A stretch of 64,000 bases of DNA from Epibacterium ulvae (GTDB taxonomy: Bacteria > Pseudomonadota > Alphaproteobacteria > Rhodobacterales > Rhodobacteraceae), in contig NZ_JAHHIR010000037.1 in the NCBI RefSeq assembly GCF_018678075.1, positions 46,438-110,437 on the forward strand, in the 5' to 3' direction. Shown one piece after another: positions 8,802 to 18,692 of this stretch. A model generated the notes under the pieces. The model saw only the letters and a program-made list of their open reading frames with translations, had not been told where the DNA came from and ran no database searches. The position numbers were made by a program, and so were the translations under genes. Numbering within the stretch: the first letter of the stretch is position 1; every line of letters begins with the position of its first letter.

Positions 8802-10271
8802 ATGGCCGCATTTGATGAACTAATGGCGTTCCAACGCGAAACCCAAGCATTGGGGCAGGTTGCTGGGCGATTGGGTTGGGATCAGGAAACCATGATGCCC
8901 CGCGGTGCGGCTGCGCAACGTGGTGAAGAAATGGCCGCGATGGAAGCTGTTTTGCACGCCCGTCGTAGCGACCCGCGTGTGGCTGATTGGCTGGAGGCGG
9001 CTGAAGTCACCGATGACGTCACGGCGGCGCATGTGCGTGAAATCCGTCGCAGCTTTGATCGCGCGGTCAAAGTCCCCGCCGACCTCGCCAAAACACTGGC
9101 CCGTGTCACGTCTGAGGCGCAGGGCAAATGGGCCGAGGCGCGCGCCAACGAAGACGTGCCTGCCTTTGTGCCGGTGCTGGAAGAGGTCGTGGCTCTTAAG
9201 CGCGAGGAAGGTCAAGCGCTGGCGGACGGCGGTGATGTCTACGACGCGATGATCCAGGACTATGAACCCGGCACAACGGCGGCTGAAATCGGCGCGATTT
9301 TTGATGCCATGCGCCCGGAATTGGTAGCACTGCGGGCAGCGGTTCTGGAAAAACCCGCGCCCGCCGGTGTGAAAGGTACGTTTGATGCCGCCGAACAAAT
9401 GCATTTGGCTCATACTCTCGCCGAGGCGTTTGGTTATGACATGGGACACGGGCGTCTGGACAAAGCCGTGCATCCGTTTTCCTCTGGCAGCGGAATGGAT
9501 GTTCGGATCACCACACGCACCAGCGAAACGGATCCGTTCAACTGTTTTTATTCGACAATTCATGAGGTTGGCCACGCCTGTTACGAGCAGAATATCTCAC
9601 GCGACTATCTACTGACGGCGCTTGGATCCGGCGTATCGATGGGCGTCCACGAAAGCCAAAGCCGCATTTATGAGAACCAACTGGGGCGCAGCCGTGCCTT
9701 TACCGGATGGCTGTTCGAACAGATGCAGGCCCGGTTTGGCGACTTTGGCATCGCGGATCCAGATGCGTTTTATGCCGCCGTCAATGCGGTCCAGAATGGC
9801 TATATCCGAACCGAGGCGGATGAGCTGCAGTACAATCTGCACGTCATGCTGCGGTTTGATCTTGAACGCGACCTGATGAGTGGCGCGTTGGAAGTTGCCG
9901 ATCTGGAAGACGCCTGGAACAGCCGCTTTGCCTCTGACTTTGGCTATGCGGTCGATAAGCCGTCCAACGGGTGTTTGCAGGATGTGCATTGGTCGGTGGG
10001 CTTGTTCGGCTATTTCCCGACCTATTCTTTGGGCAATGTCTACGCGGGGTGCCTTTATGGGGCGCTACGCAAAGCTGTTCCACAGCTGGATACGGATCTG
10101 GCCAAAGGCGACACGAGCACCGCGACCGGATGGCTGAAACAGAACCTGCAACAGCATGGTGGCTTGCGCACACCGTTGGATACCATCCGCCATGCATGTG
10201 GTGCCGAGCCAACTTATGCGCCGCTCATGGCCTATTTGAAAACCAAATTTTCGGCCCTTTACGATCTGTGA
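8802..10271 (+). CDS. M32 family metallocarboxypeptidase (carboxypeptidase Taq type)
   Basis: 489 residues, the normal length for the family. The zinc motif HEVGH is at residues 254-258, followed by the MGVHESQSR stretch with the third ligand Glu. Cytoplasmic, no signal peptide; removes C-terminal amino acids from short peptides. Start is at 8802 (MAAFDELMAFQRET), where the family N-terminus begins; the frame is open upstream into ctaA. A bidirectional terminator follows. Confidence 0.92.
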   Translation: MAAFDELMAFQRETQALGQVAGRLGWDQETMMPRGAAAQRGEEMAAMEAVLHARRSDPRVADWLEAAEVTDDVTAAHVREIRRSFDRAVKVPADLAKTLARVTSEAQGKWAEARANEDVPAFVPVLEEVVALKREEGQALADGGDVYDAMIQDYEPGTTAAEIGAIFDAMRPELVALRAAVLEKPAPAGVKGTFDAAEQMHLAHTLAEAFGYDMGHGRLDKAVHPFSSGSGMDVRITTRTSETDPFNCFYSTIHEVGHACYEQNISRDYLLTALGSGVSMGVHESQSRIYENQLGRSRAFTGWLFEQMQARFGDFGIADPDAFYAAVNAVQNGYIRTEADELQYNLHVMLRFDLERDLMSGALEVADLEDAWNSRFASDFGYAVDKPSNGCLQDVHWSVGLFGYFPTYSLGNVYAGCLYGALRKAVPQLDTDLAKGDTSTATGWLKQNLQQHGGLRTPLDTIRHACGAEPTYAPLMAYLKTKFSALYDL

Positions 10272-10291
10272 CGCAGGGAAAATAAGGTAGC

Positions 10292-10319
10292 AAAAGCCGG
10301 GCGTTACGTCCGGCTTTTT
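10292..10319. terminator. Bidirectional terminator
   Basis: AAAGCCGG and CCGGCTTT form an 8-bp stem flanked by A and T runs. It serves both the M32 peptidase gene and the convergent gene at 10323. Confidence 0.8.
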
Positions 10320-10322
10320 ATG

Positions 10323-10673
10323 TTACACCAGCGCCATACGTTCTGCGCGTTCGGGATCCGGGAATGGCCGATACAGCCCAACGTCCACCGACGCGATGAG
10401 CGATGACACAGCCGCGTACAAACGCTCGACCTCTTCATCTTTTTCCCCAAGGACATGAAACGCGCTGTCCAATTGGGTCATATTGTCGAATTCAATATCC
10501 AGCAGGAAATCACGACAACTGTCATTGGCGAGGTGCAGTTTTCGCCGCATCAACCGCCAGTCGCGCACCGTGCCGCGTTCCTTAAGATAGGTCATCCAGT
10601 TTTCGACCGCATTTGCAAACGCCAGTGCCCGGGCGTCATTCAAAAGGTCGATTGAGCAATGATACAAATTCAT
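10323..10673 (-). CDS. Small conserved protein (probably DUF6614)
   Basis: 116 residues beginning MNLYHCSIDLL, with no signal or membrane segment. The sequence looks like a dimeric alpha/beta-barrel-type small protein and resembles the DUF6614 family known from Rhodobacterales. Family name is from memory and function is unknown. The reading frame is well formed and bounded by terminator and promoter-sized gaps. Confidence 0.65.
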   Translation of the reverse strand: MNLYHCSIDLLNDARALAFANAVENWMTYLKERGTVRDWRLMRRKLHLANDSCRDFLLDIEFDNMTQLDSAFHVLGEKDEEVERLYAAVSSLIASVDVGLYRPFPDPERAERMALV

Positions 10674-10740
10674 CGGGCTCTCCCCCGTTGATTGAAAAGT
10701 GCTCGACTTTATAGCTAAACGCGTTAGAGAAGGGTTAAAC

Positions 10741-11796
10741 CTACTCCCCGTAGCCCGTCATCTCCAGATATCCGCGCCCGTTGTGGCTGCCAGTTACCTT
10801 TACTGGACCTTCCCAATAGGAAAACGAGGTCTCCATCCAGGCGTCAGGGTTCAGGGCGGTGACGGTGATGTCAACGGATCGCTCAGGTAACGTCACCTTC
10901 CAAGACGTTGGAATGTCGCCCGAAATCGAACTGTCGAACGCAACCGGAGCGGCCTGAAACGCGCCGGGTGGAAGCGGTGACACGCTGCCCTCGGGGTTAA
11001 TCCAACTGCCGGAAGTGAAGGGGCCAGATGCGCCGCGCAAGACAAAACCCATCAGCTTGCTGTTGTCGTCAAAGTTCAATGAGAACCAGTCCCAACCGCT
11101 TTGATCATCTGCAAGGGGTTGGCTGGACCATTCGCGGTCAAGCCAGCCTGAGCCGTTCACATCGAAAACCTGTTCGTCCAGAGTGACTTGGCCCGTGATC
11201 TTGTAGTGCGGTTGCGAGTAGTAATAGCTCGCTTGTCCCGCCTCAGACTTTACGGAATACCCCAGATCGCCGTGAAAGACCAACTGCCCGTCGGCGCGAA
11301 GTTGCAGATCATAGGCAAAACCATCGCCAGATGCAGTCAACGACAGGTGATCGAGGCTGGCGTTTGTGCCCGCCATGCGCCAATCATCGATCCAAGCTTC
11401 AAACGGGGTTGCGATGACACCCGCTTGACCAATGCCTCCGCGAGACAGCTTTTCGGCGAAACGGTGGGTGTCGGCGGTGGTGACGGCTGCATGCGCGAGC
11501 CAGAGCTGTGGGCTTTGCCAATCATGTGTCTCTTGGGGTTCGCTGGCAGAGCGGAACAAGGTCCATTGAATTCCCAAATCTTGACCATCGTTGTCTTTAA
11601 GGTTGGCCGTTAAATACCACCACTCAATGCGAAAATCAGGATGCGCAGAATGGTCACGCGGGAACGAAAGGGATGTTCCGCGTTCTGGGACCTGAAACCC
11701 ATCTGCTGCGCTTTGCCCCAGGCCGGCATACCCTTGGGCTTGCGTGATTGCCGGTGCCAGCAAGATGAGCGCGGTGAAGATCTGTTTAACGTTCAT
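10741..11796 (-). CDS. AttH/CrtC-like lipocalin-fold secreted protein
   Basis: 351 residues with a signal peptide (MNVKQIFTALILLAPAITQAQ). Contains EWWYLTANL and DREWSSQPL, typical of the AttH/CrtC hydroxyneurosporene-synthase-like double-lipocalin family. Start at 11796 lies 11 bp inside the permease gene, so the two are translationally coupled. Position after an ABC ATPase and an FtsX-like permease matches the AttEFGH-type arrangement, suggesting a periplasmic partner of the transporter. It has no link to carotenoid genes here. Confidence 0.8.
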   Translation of the reverse strand: MNVKQIFTALILLAPAITQAQGYAGLGQSAADGFQVPERGTSLSFPRDHSAHPDFRIEWWYLTANLKDNDGQDLGIQWTLFRSASEPQETHDWQSPQLWLAHAAVTTADTHRFAEKLSRGGIGQAGVIATPFEAWIDDWRMAGTNASLDHLSLTASGDGFAYDLQLRADGQLVFHGDLGYSVKSEAGQASYYYSQPHYKITGQVTLDEQVFDVNGSGWLDREWSSQPLADDQSGWDWFSLNFDDNSKLMGFVLRGASGPFTSGSWINPEGSVSPLPPGAFQAAPVAFDSSISGDIPTSWKVTLPERSVDITVTALNPDAWMETSFSYWEGPVKVTGSHNGRGYLEMTGYGE

Positions 11797-14182
11797 TGGC
11801 GAACACCTTGAGCAATTCTGAAGGAGCGATACGCAGCAGTCGAAATGCCGATGGTGCACAGGCCAAAAGTGCGGCCAACAGTGCCAAAAGAACGGTGCGC
11901 AACCAGCTGACAGGAAAGAGATAAAGCGGCAGTTTCCACCCGAACGCCAGGACATTGGTCACCGATAACAACACCCAAGCCAGCGCCAGGCCCAACGGTA
12001 TGGCAAATAGGGCAGTCAGAAACGCCAGACCAAGACTGCGCGCCACCTCAAGCCGGGCGATCTGGTGCAGCGGTAATCCCATCGCCCAAATCGGCGCAAT
12101 CTGCGGTAAACGCTGGTTCCACAGCGCTGCAAAGCTGGTGAGCAAAGCAAAACCAGCGATAGCGAGGGTCAATACGTTTAACGCGGCCGTGACCACAAAG
12201 GTTTGATCGAAGATCTTTAGCGATTGGTCGCGCAACTGAGGCTGGTCTAAAATCGCGCTGTCATCTAGATTGAATTGGTCCCGCAATGCGTTGCGAAGGC
12301 TGACTTTATCGGAAACGGCGACCGCGATATTGGTGAGCTGCGCGTCCACGGAGCTGCGCTCCAAAAGACCGTTGGACATTATGATCTGGTGATTTGGATT
12401 GCCGTAGTCCGAATAGGCGCCCAGGATCGGCACGGCCCCGATATTCTGCAAAGACAGCGTATCACCGGGCCACAGATCACGGGCCCGCGCCATTTGTTCG
12501 TTGATGACAACCCCGTCGCCTGCATGAAGGTTCGGCCAGGTCTCGTGCGCTTGCGCAACCATTGGCCAGTGGGTTTGGTAATAAGGATCATCCACAACGC
12601 CCCAAACTCGGGTCGGATGCGCCGCGCTCGGCAGATCAGCGGTTCGAAGAGGGCGCGCGGTGTGTCCTTGGCTTGATAAGTAGTCCAATATCGCAGGCGC
12701 CTGCGAAGGGTCATCCACACGAATATAAAGATCAGCTGCAAACCGCTGATTGATCCAATCGATAAACGTGAGCCTGAAGCTGGATGTCATTGTTTCAACG
12801 CCGATATTTGTCGCAATGGCCAGCGCCAAAGCCATCAGTGGGACGCCAAGCGTGTGCAACTGAACCCGCATGTCAGACCAGAGCCACTGCTGCAATCCGG
12901 GCCGTGCGGCCCCTTCGGCGAAACCAATAATCCACGAGGCAACGGCGGGCAGCAATAACACGCTTCCCAACATCAAGGAGCCCATCAACGCAAAGCCTGC
13001 AATCAAGTGCGGCACCAAGAGGAGGAGCGGGGTGACAATCAACAATAAGCCACCGACAATTAACCCTCGTTTGCGCATCCGTGCAGAGGTTGCTCCGCGC
13101 GCAGATGTTGCCGGCCCTTGCAGGATGGGCAAGCGATAGACTTGGAATAGGGAGCTTCCACCGGCAATCGCGGTGCCCAGCACAGTCATCGCGAGGCCGA
13201 GGAGCGCCCATGACAGCTCCATACTCAAAGCGCCGGAAACCTTTGCCCCGTAAAGCCCGCTCAAAGTGGCGTTGACCCCGGGCAGCAAAGCGCCGGCGAC
13301 AAAAAAACCGAGTCCTAATCCCAGGCTACCCGCAAACAAAGCCAGCAACAGAAGTTCCGCGGCACAGAGAGATACGAGGGCGGTCAATGTCAAGCCAAGG
13401 CTGCGCAGCGTTCGCATCAATCCGCGCCGTTGTTCTACCGCCAATTTGATGGTGCTTTGCACGATGAAAAGGCCCACCACAAAGGCAAGCAGGCCAAAGG
13501 CTGTCAGGTTCAGGTGAAAGCTATCGGTTAATTGCCCAGGCGAGATTTGCGCCGCTTGGGCCCACCGAAACTTTGGCGGCAACGCAACGATTTCTTTCGC
13601 GTTCTCTTGTAAAACAACAAGGTACGAGAGGTTTTTCAAGTCAACGCTCAGGTCTAGCGCCACGGCAAAATCAGTCACCACAATGCCAATGGGAAGGTTG
13701 GGCACGACAGTAGTGCGTGTCGCCGGTATTTCCATCTCGTCCAGAGTTTGAGGGTGCGCAAAGAACGGCAGTTGATCCAGTTTCGGAGCCGCACTGGATG
13801 ACGTGTCGGACGCGGACGCGTCGTTTGAGTTCAAAAGAGTGTCGACCATCGGGTGAGACAGAACATCGATGGCCATCAACGTCACCGCGCGGCCGCCCAG
13901 TGTCACTGTGCCTTCCCAAACTGGCGACACTAGCCACCCTTGGCGTCTGAGTGCGACGTAATCCGCCAGCGAAAGGTCTCCGTCAGCGACTGTAATACGG
14001 TCCGTCCCAAAGAGCGTGAGTTGGGATTCCGCCGTGGCATAGCTGCTGCGCGCGGTTGCATTGATTGCCTGCACCGCCGACCACAGCGCTGTCGACAACG
14101 CCAACCCGAAGACAATTGCCACCAATTGAACGGGTGCGTGGCGCCAATGAGACAGGAGCGCCAGGAGGCCCCAGTACATCAT
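11786..14182 (-). CDS. FtsX/MacB-like ABC transporter permease (fused, AttFG-like)
   Basis: 798 residues, twice the size of a single FtsX unit. One membrane helix lies near the N-terminus, then a periplasmic domain, helix clusters around residues 225-345 and 380-440, a second periplasmic domain and a final cluster near 690-780: two FtsX domains in one chain. Start is ATGATG, overlapping the ATPase stop. The transport substrate is unknown; relatives move lipoproteins, lipids or peptides out of the inner membrane. Confidence 0.85.
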   Translation of the reverse strand: MMYWGLLALLSHWRHAPVQLVAIVFGLALSTALWSAVQAINATARSSYATAESQLTLFGTDRITVADGDLSLADYVALRRQGWLVSPVWEGTVTLGGRAVTLMAIDVLSHPMVDTLLNSNDASASDTSSSAAPKLDQLPFFAHPQTLDEMEIPATRTTVVPNLPIGIVVTDFAVALDLSVDLKNLSYLVVLQENAKEIVALPPKFRWAQAAQISPGQLTDSFHLNLTAFGLLAFVVGLFIVQSTIKLAVEQRRGLMRTLRSLGLTLTALVSLCAAELLLLALFAGSLGLGLGFFVAGALLPGVNATLSGLYGAKVSGALSMELSWALLGLAMTVLGTAIAGGSSLFQVYRLPILQGPATSARGATSARMRKRGLIVGGLLLIVTPLLLLVPHLIAGFALMGSLMLGSVLLLPAVASWIIGFAEGAARPGLQQWLWSDMRVQLHTLGVPLMALALAIATNIGVETMTSSFRLTFIDWINQRFAADLYIRVDDPSQAPAILDYLSSQGHTARPLRTADLPSAAHPTRVWGVVDDPYYQTHWPMVAQAHETWPNLHAGDGVVINEQMARARDLWPGDTLSLQNIGAVPILGAYSDYGNPNHQIIMSNGLLERSSVDAQLTNIAVAVSDKVSLRNALRDQFNLDDSAILDQPQLRDQSLKIFDQTFVVTAALNVLTLAIAGFALLTSFAALWNQRLPQIAPIWAMGLPLHQIARLEVARSLGLAFLTALFAIPLGLALAWVLLSVTNVLAFGWKLPLYLFPVSWLRTVLLALLAALLACAPSAFRLLRIAPSELLKVFANER

Positions 14183-14835
14183 TCTATGCGCCCTTGGCTT
14201 AAATGAAGTCGCCGATCCGTGCGTGCCGCGATCGCTTGTGAATGGGTGACCAGCAACAGCGACGTTCCTTCCTGACGTGCGAGATCCAGGAGCAAATCCA
14301 GTACCTTATGGCTGGTCTCTTCATCCAGATTTCCGGTGGGCTCATCGGCGAGCAAAAGTTGCGGGCGCACCGCCATGGCCCGCGCAATCGCGACCCGTTG
14401 TTGTTGGCCGCCGGACAGTTGATCCGGATATCGTTCGCGCAGCTCATCCAAGCCGAGGTGCTGACACAGGTGCGTGGCCCAATCGGTCTCAAAGCGTTCA
14501 GCCAATCGAGCGTGCAGCGCGATGTTCTGCCAAACCGTGAGCGAGGGCACCAAGTTAAATTGCTGAAAGATCACCGCCACAGTATCACGCCGTAGTGCGG
14601 ACCGTTTGGTTTCAGACATGTCTGTAACGGTTTGTCCGGCCACATAAATCTCTCCAACGTCGCAGTGATCCAGCGCGGCTGCCAGATGCAGAAGCGTGCT
14701 TTTCCCTGATCCGCTTTCACCGGTGAGCGCCAGCGTCTCACCCGCGTTCAGCTTTAGGGACACACCACGCAGGATTTCGCGCCGTCGCCCTTGTGCAACA
14801 AAGGCTTTGTCTACATTTTTCATCACCAGGGTCAC
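14179..14835 (-). CDS. ABC transporter ATP-binding protein (LolD/MacB type, AttE-like)
   Basis: About 218 residues. Walker [10 protein letters not shown] (about 39-47), Q-loop FQQFNL, signature LSGGQQQR and Walker B LLLADEP are all intact. GTG at 14835 is preferred, since GGGAG lies 7 nt upstream; ATG at 14823 is the alternative. First gene of a three-gene operon with the fused permease and AttH-like protein, each overlapping the next. Confidence 0.88.
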   Translation of the reverse strand: MTLVMKNVDKAFVAQGRRREILRGVSLKLNAGETLALTGESGSGKSTLLHLAAALDHCDVGEIYVAGQTVTDMSETKRSALRRDTVAVIFQQFNLVPSLTVWQNIALHARLAERFETDWATHLCQHLGLDELRERYPDQLSGGQQQRVAIARAMAVRPQLLLADEPTGNLDEETSHKVLDLLLDLARQEGTSLLLVTHSQAIAARTDRRLHLSQGRIE

Positions 14836-15006
14836 AGTGGATCTCCCAAAGCGCGCGCCTGCAAAGGTCAGCAGCGTCACAGTTTCGATGTGATATACAA
14901 CAGGGATAAGGCGTTGGTTTTGAAAAGAAAGCACGAATTTGCGAGCGACCCTGTTTTGCCGCAGGGATCGCTCAGCTGTGACGCGGTAGTGCAGAGGGAC
15001 ATCTGA

Positions 15007-15864
15007 ATGGCGGTTCACATTTTTTTCAAAGCGCTAGTCCTGGCCACTAAGCAGTTCCGACTGAAAAACGGTTGGGTGTTGAGTTCCCATATTGCGATGT
15101 CGATGATGTTGGCGCTGTTTCCCTTTGCGCTGTTTACGGTCTCTTTAGCGGGGGCGGTTACGGAGGTTTCGGCGCAATCCATTGATATTGAATATGTTCT
15201 GGACCTGCTGTTCGGATCTTGGCCTGCGGCCGTTGCTGATCCGATCAAAGGAGAGGTGGTTGCGGTGCTGCAAAACTCGGGCCTGCGCTTGGTGACCTTC
15301 AGCGGTATCGTGACGCTTTATTTTGCCTCCAACGGTGTTGACGCGGTACGGTTGGCGATGGTCTCCGCCTATCGGGAGGAGGATCGCCGCCCGTATTGGA
15401 AAGCGCGCCTGATCTGCGTGGTTTTGGTGATCCTCGGCGGGCTTGGCCTTTTGGCAGCTGCCTTGTTCGAGGTGCTTTTGCCGCTGTCCATTCGATATCT
15501 TGCGGAGCAAATTCCGGGAATGAATGAGTGCTTTGTTGCGACTTGGGAAAATGGGTTGAACGGTATTTTGGTGCTGACCGTGCCTCTGGCCGCCGTTTTC
15601 GTCAGTCATCTGGCGTTACCGGATCGATTGCACAGGTTGACTGAGATCGGGGCAGGGGCCGTTTTTACCGTTGTTCTGTGGTGGGCTGCGGGCCTTGGCT
15701 TTGCCTATTATGTCGCGAGTTTTGCGCAGTATTCGGCGACCTATGCAGGCTTGGCTGGCGCTATGGTCGCGCTGGTGTTTCTGTATCTGAACGCGGCAAT
15801 TCTGATCCTTGGAGCGGAATTGAACGGTGCTTTGATGTCGTTGCGCGAGGAGGCGCAGGGCTAG
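15007..15864 (+). CDS. YihY/BrkB family inner-membrane protein
   Basis: 285 residues with about six membrane helices. It contains the family segments NGWVLSSHIAMSMMLALFPF and YVASFAQYSATYAGLAGAMVALVFLYL (quoted here only in part as landmarks near residues 20 and 240). Divergent from the ABC operon. YihY was once proposed to be RNase BN, but that is now known to be wrong; function remains unsettled. Confidence 0.85.
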   Translation: MAVHIFFKALVLATKQFRLKNGWVLSSHIAMSMMLALFPFALFTVSLAGAVTEVSAQSIDIEYVLDLLFGSWPAAVADPIKGEVVAVLQNSGLRLVTFSGIVTLYFASNGVDAVRLAMVSAYREEDRRPYWKARLICVVLVILGGLGLLAAALFEVLLPLSIRYLAEQIPGMNECFVATWENGLNGILVLTVPLAAVFVSHLALPDRLHRLTEIGAGAVFTVVLWWAAGLGFAYYVASFAQYSATYAGLAGAMVALVFLYLNAAILILGAELNGALMSLREEAQG

Positions 15865-15979
15865 CTACTGTTTCCAAATTAACAACAATAAGGCAGCTAT
15901 GCCACAATTGGGCCATAACTGGTCCACACTCGCCGCTTATCCCAGAAGCAGAGGCAAAAAAAAGCAGTTGGGATAAACC

Positions 15980-16150
15980 ATGTCAATTCTCGCGCAGACC
16001 ATCAAAGTCATCAAGACCGCCAAGGTCATCCGCAGTAAATCGCCATCCGAACAGGTCCGCATTTTACGCCTGACCGAAGATGAAGACATGCTGCCGCGCA
16101 TCCAGCGTGAGATTGCCAGCCAGTCGCTTCAGGCGCGCGCGCCACTTTAA
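15980..16150 (+). CDS. Small basic hypothetical protein (56 aa)
   Basis: 56-residue frame starting MSILAQTIKVIKTAK, rich in Lys/Arg and Ile, with no membrane segment. It fills the gap between yihY and the convergent rlmE with normal codon use for the region. GGGATAAACC precedes the ATG as a weak Shine-Dalgarno. No family recognised. Confidence 0.45.
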   Translation: MSILAQTIKVIKTAKVIRSKSPSEQVRILRLTEDEDMLPRIQREIASQSLQARAPL

Positions 16151-16180
16151 GTGCATCGCACGTGCAGATGGGGTGTAGCG

Positions 16181-16897
16181 TCAGCCGCGATACCCCATGG
16201 CCACCACAAATTTTTCAGAGCTGTCCGACCGGGAGGAGGGCGGCTTGACGTTCAGGACCTTGTCAAATTTGGTCTTGAGCAGTTTTTGCAATTCGCCTTC
16301 CGCGCCGCCAGCCAGAACTTTAGCAACGAATGTTCCACCAACTTCCAGAACATCGAATGCAAAATAAGCTGCTGTTTCACATAGCGAAATGATGCGCATG
16401 TGATCGGTCTGCTTGTGGCCTGAACTGGACGCGGCCATATCCGACATCACGACGTCCGCTTTGCCGCCAAGCCACTCTTTGACCTGATCGTCAGCGCCAT
16501 CATCCATGAAGTCCAACTGGTGAAATTCAGCACCAGCAAGCGGCTCAATTTCTTGCAAATCCACGCCGACGATGCGGCCGACGGACTTGCCCTTTTTCTC
16601 ACCCAATGAATTGACGCGTTTTACCGCGACTTGGCTCCAGCCACCGGGCGCGCAACCCAGATCGACAATAAGAGCACCAGGCACAAGGAACCGGAATTTG
16701 TCGTCGAGTTCCATGATCTTATACGCCGCGCGGCCGCGGTACCCTTCTAGCTGGGCACGCCGCACATAGGGGTCGTTCAATTGCCGCTGCAGCCAGCGAG
16801 TCGAGCTGAGCCGACGTCCGCGCGCGGATTTCACTTTGACCTTCAGGTCCCGTTGTCCACGGCCAGAAGTGTTTTTTCCAGTTGGCGTCTTTGCCAT
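16181..16897 (-). CDS. rlmE: 23S rRNA (U2552-2'-O)-methyltransferase
   Basis: FtsJ/RrmJ family, 238 residues. Methylates the A-loop of 23S rRNA on the large subunit. SAM motif [12 protein letters not shown] and the K-D-K-E catalytic set are visible: Lys in AAYKIME, Asp in VMSDMAA, Lys in FVAKVL and Glu in SSEKFVVA. It lies 68 bp downstream of the Ppx/GppA gene on the same strand. Confidence 0.94.
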   Translation of the reverse strand: MAKTPTGKNTSGRGQRDLKVKVKSARGRRLSSTRWLQRQLNDPYVRRAQLEGYRGRAAYKIMELDDKFRFLVPGALIVDLGCAPGGWSQVAVKRVNSLGEKKGKSVGRIVGVDLQEIEPLAGAEFHQLDFMDDGADDQVKEWLGGKADVVMSDMAASSSGHKQTDHMRIISLCETAAYFAFDVLEVGGTFVAKVLAGGAEGELQKLLKTKFDKVLNVKPPSSRSDSSEKFVVAMGYRG

Positions 16898-16965
16898 TTC
16901 ATCACCATCACGAAAGCAGCGTCTTGGGCTACTTTATCACATCTATTTCAATATTGGAGCTTGGG

Positions 16966-18078
16966 TCAGAACGGCCCGTCTTCCAGAACACCATCCGCGC
17001 TCATCTGGGCATAAAGCAGCCCCTCGCGCAGTCCCCGATCCGCAACAGACAGGCGATCCGTGGGCCAGCACCGCAGTAACGTCTGCAAAATAGCTGAGCC
17101 TGACATGATCAACGCCTGCCGGTCATCGCCGATCCGGGGATCATGGCGGCGTCCGTTGGGACCGAGGTCTAGATACCCTCGTATCACTTTGTCAATCTGA
17201 TCCGACGTCATCCGCAGCCCATCGACCTTGGTCCGGTCATAGCGTTTCAGCCCCAAATGGGATGCAGCCACGGTTGTTACGGTGCCGGATGTTCCAACGA
17301 TCTGAAACCCTTCGCGAGTTTGTTCGTCCTTGTAGGGGGCAAATGTCGCCAGGTTTTCTTCGAAAAACCAGCTCATCAGGGCAAAGCGCGCGGAATCATC
17401 TTCGACGTCATTAAACTGATCGCGCAGGGTTGCCACGCCGAGGGGGACGCTGATCCAATCGACCACTTTTGCGGCCGGAAATGGGCTGTCCCCGGTGTGA
17501 AATCCGGCCTGCAACCGCATGATCGCGGTCGGGCGGTCGCGACGGCGCACGGATGAGAGGTCGATCCAGACCAGCTCGGTCGACCCACCACCGATATCGA
17601 CCACCAACAATTGTTCGGTTTTTGTCGAGACCAAGGGCGCGCAAGAAATGACGGCCAGACGGGCTTCTTCTTCTGGTTTGATAATCTCCAGCTTCAACCC
17701 GGTTTCGCGCCGCACCTGATGGATGAAATCACGTGCGTTTTTCGCACGCCGACAGGCTTCGGTCGCAACCAGTCGCATGTTTTTGACGCGATGGCGTTTC
17801 AGCTTTTTCTGACAGATCCGCAGCGCTTGTATCGTGCGACTCATGGAGCTACGCGACAATCGGCCAGACTTCTCTAGGCCGGCGCCCAATTGCACCGACT
17901 TGGAGAAACTATCGACCACATGAAACCCGCTGCCCTTGGGTTGGGCAATGAGCATCCTGCAACTGTTTGTTCCCAAATCCAAAGCCGCATACAACGCGTC
18001 AGGATCTGGGCGGGCCGGTGCTGTCGTCTCTACCGCGACGGGAAACGTATGGGCACCTTTTGAACGCCTGGGCGCCAT
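16966..18078 (-). CDS. ppx: Ppx/GppA phosphatase family protein
   Basis: 370 residues of the ASKHA fold. The N-terminal ALDLGTNSCRMLIAQ, the phosphate-2 motif VVDIGGGSTEL and the later VGTSGTVTT are present. Members hydrolyse polyphosphate or pppGpp; the sequence alone does not separate the two, and at 370 residues it lacks the C-terminal domain of E. coli Ppx. Upstream of rlmE, a conserved pairing in Alphaproteobacteria. Confidence 0.82.
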   Translation of the reverse strand: MAPRRSKGAHTFPVAVETTAPARPDPDALYAALDLGTNSCRMLIAQPKGSGFHVVDSFSKSVQLGAGLEKSGRLSRSSMSRTIQALRICQKKLKRHRVKNMRLVATEACRRAKNARDFIHQVRRETGLKLEIIKPEEEARLAVISCAPLVSTKTEQLLVVDIGGGSTELVWIDLSSVRRRDRPTAIMRLQAGFHTGDSPFPAAKVVDWISVPLGVATLRDQFNDVEDDSARFALMSWFFEENLATFAPYKDEQTREGFQIVGTSGTVTTVAASHLGLKRYDRTKVDGLRMTSDQIDKVIRGYLDLGPNGRRHDPRIGDDRQALIMSGSAILQTLLRCWPTDRLSVADRGLREGLLYAQMSADGVLEDGPF

Positions 18079-18283
18079 GATTCACGCCCTCCGATTATCG
18101 TGTTAAGTTTAGGATATGTCGCGCGTACCTCCGGCGCAAGCTTCCCGAGACAGAATGTGAGTAAATCTCAGGCAATTGTTCCAATCATGCTCATGAAGAG
18201 TGTGAATATTATGAGCGCCGCTTGTGCTGGATTTTTATGTGTGTTCCGCGTATCCCATGTTCCGCCAAAAGGTCGCTGAAAAC

Positions 18284-18322
18284 GCATGTGGCGTCGAAAA
18301 CCGACGAACGTGCCACACATGC
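18284..18322 (+). promoter_or_regulatory. Structured 5' leader of the one-carbon operon
   Basis: GCATGTG (18284-18290) pairs with the end of GCCACACATGC (18312-18322), and an inner perfect stem CGTCG (18292-18296)/CGACG (18302-18306) caps it. It lies about 47 nt before the first ATG. I see no match to cobalamin, SAM-II or SAH riboswitch consensus. Role unproven. Confidence 0.35.
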
Positions 18323-18368
18323 TGCCAGTACAAACCATAAAGACCCAGACAATGAGGGGATCAGGAAA

Positions 18369-18665
18369 ATGCCTGACGTCACAATCGTATATTGGCGAGA
18401 TATTCCGGCTCAGGTCATTGTTGGCAAAGGCCGCCGTGGCAGCAAAAAAGTCCTGGATGAACGTTTTGAACAAGCGATCGACCGGGCTGCCATGAAAGTC
18501 GGTGCCAAGGATGCAGATGCCTATCTGGCTGAGTGGCGCAAAGCAGATCCTTATCCCGTGGACGGCGCGGCAGACGAGATCGTCGTGTCGGAAGCTCAAC
18601 GTCTGGAACAGGAGTATGATCAGGACCGCCTAAAGGCGCTGATCGCGAATGACGGATGGGCGTAA
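18369..18665 (+). CDS. Small 'virulence factor' family protein
   Basis: 98 residues (MPDVTIVYWRDIPAQV...) resembling the Pfam family named Virulence_fact, whose name is historical. AGGAAA precedes the ATG. It is the first gene of an operon with a MetF-like protein and a methyl-THF corrinoid methyltransferase (28-bp and 11-bp gaps), so a role in one-carbon or methionine metabolism is more likely than virulence. Function not known. Confidence 0.75.
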   Translation: MPDVTIVYWRDIPAQVIVGKGRRGSKKVLDERFEQAIDRAAMKVGAKDADAYLAEWRKADPYPVDGAADEIVVSEAQRLEQEYDQDRLKALIANDGWA

Positions 18666-18692
18666 GCCTTGGGATCTTTATGGGAGGCCGCG

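Noticed and set aside
18180..18368. Cobalamin, SAM-II or SAH riboswitch before the one-carbon operon
   Set aside because: The conserved boxes of these riboswitches are not present; only generic stems are visible.
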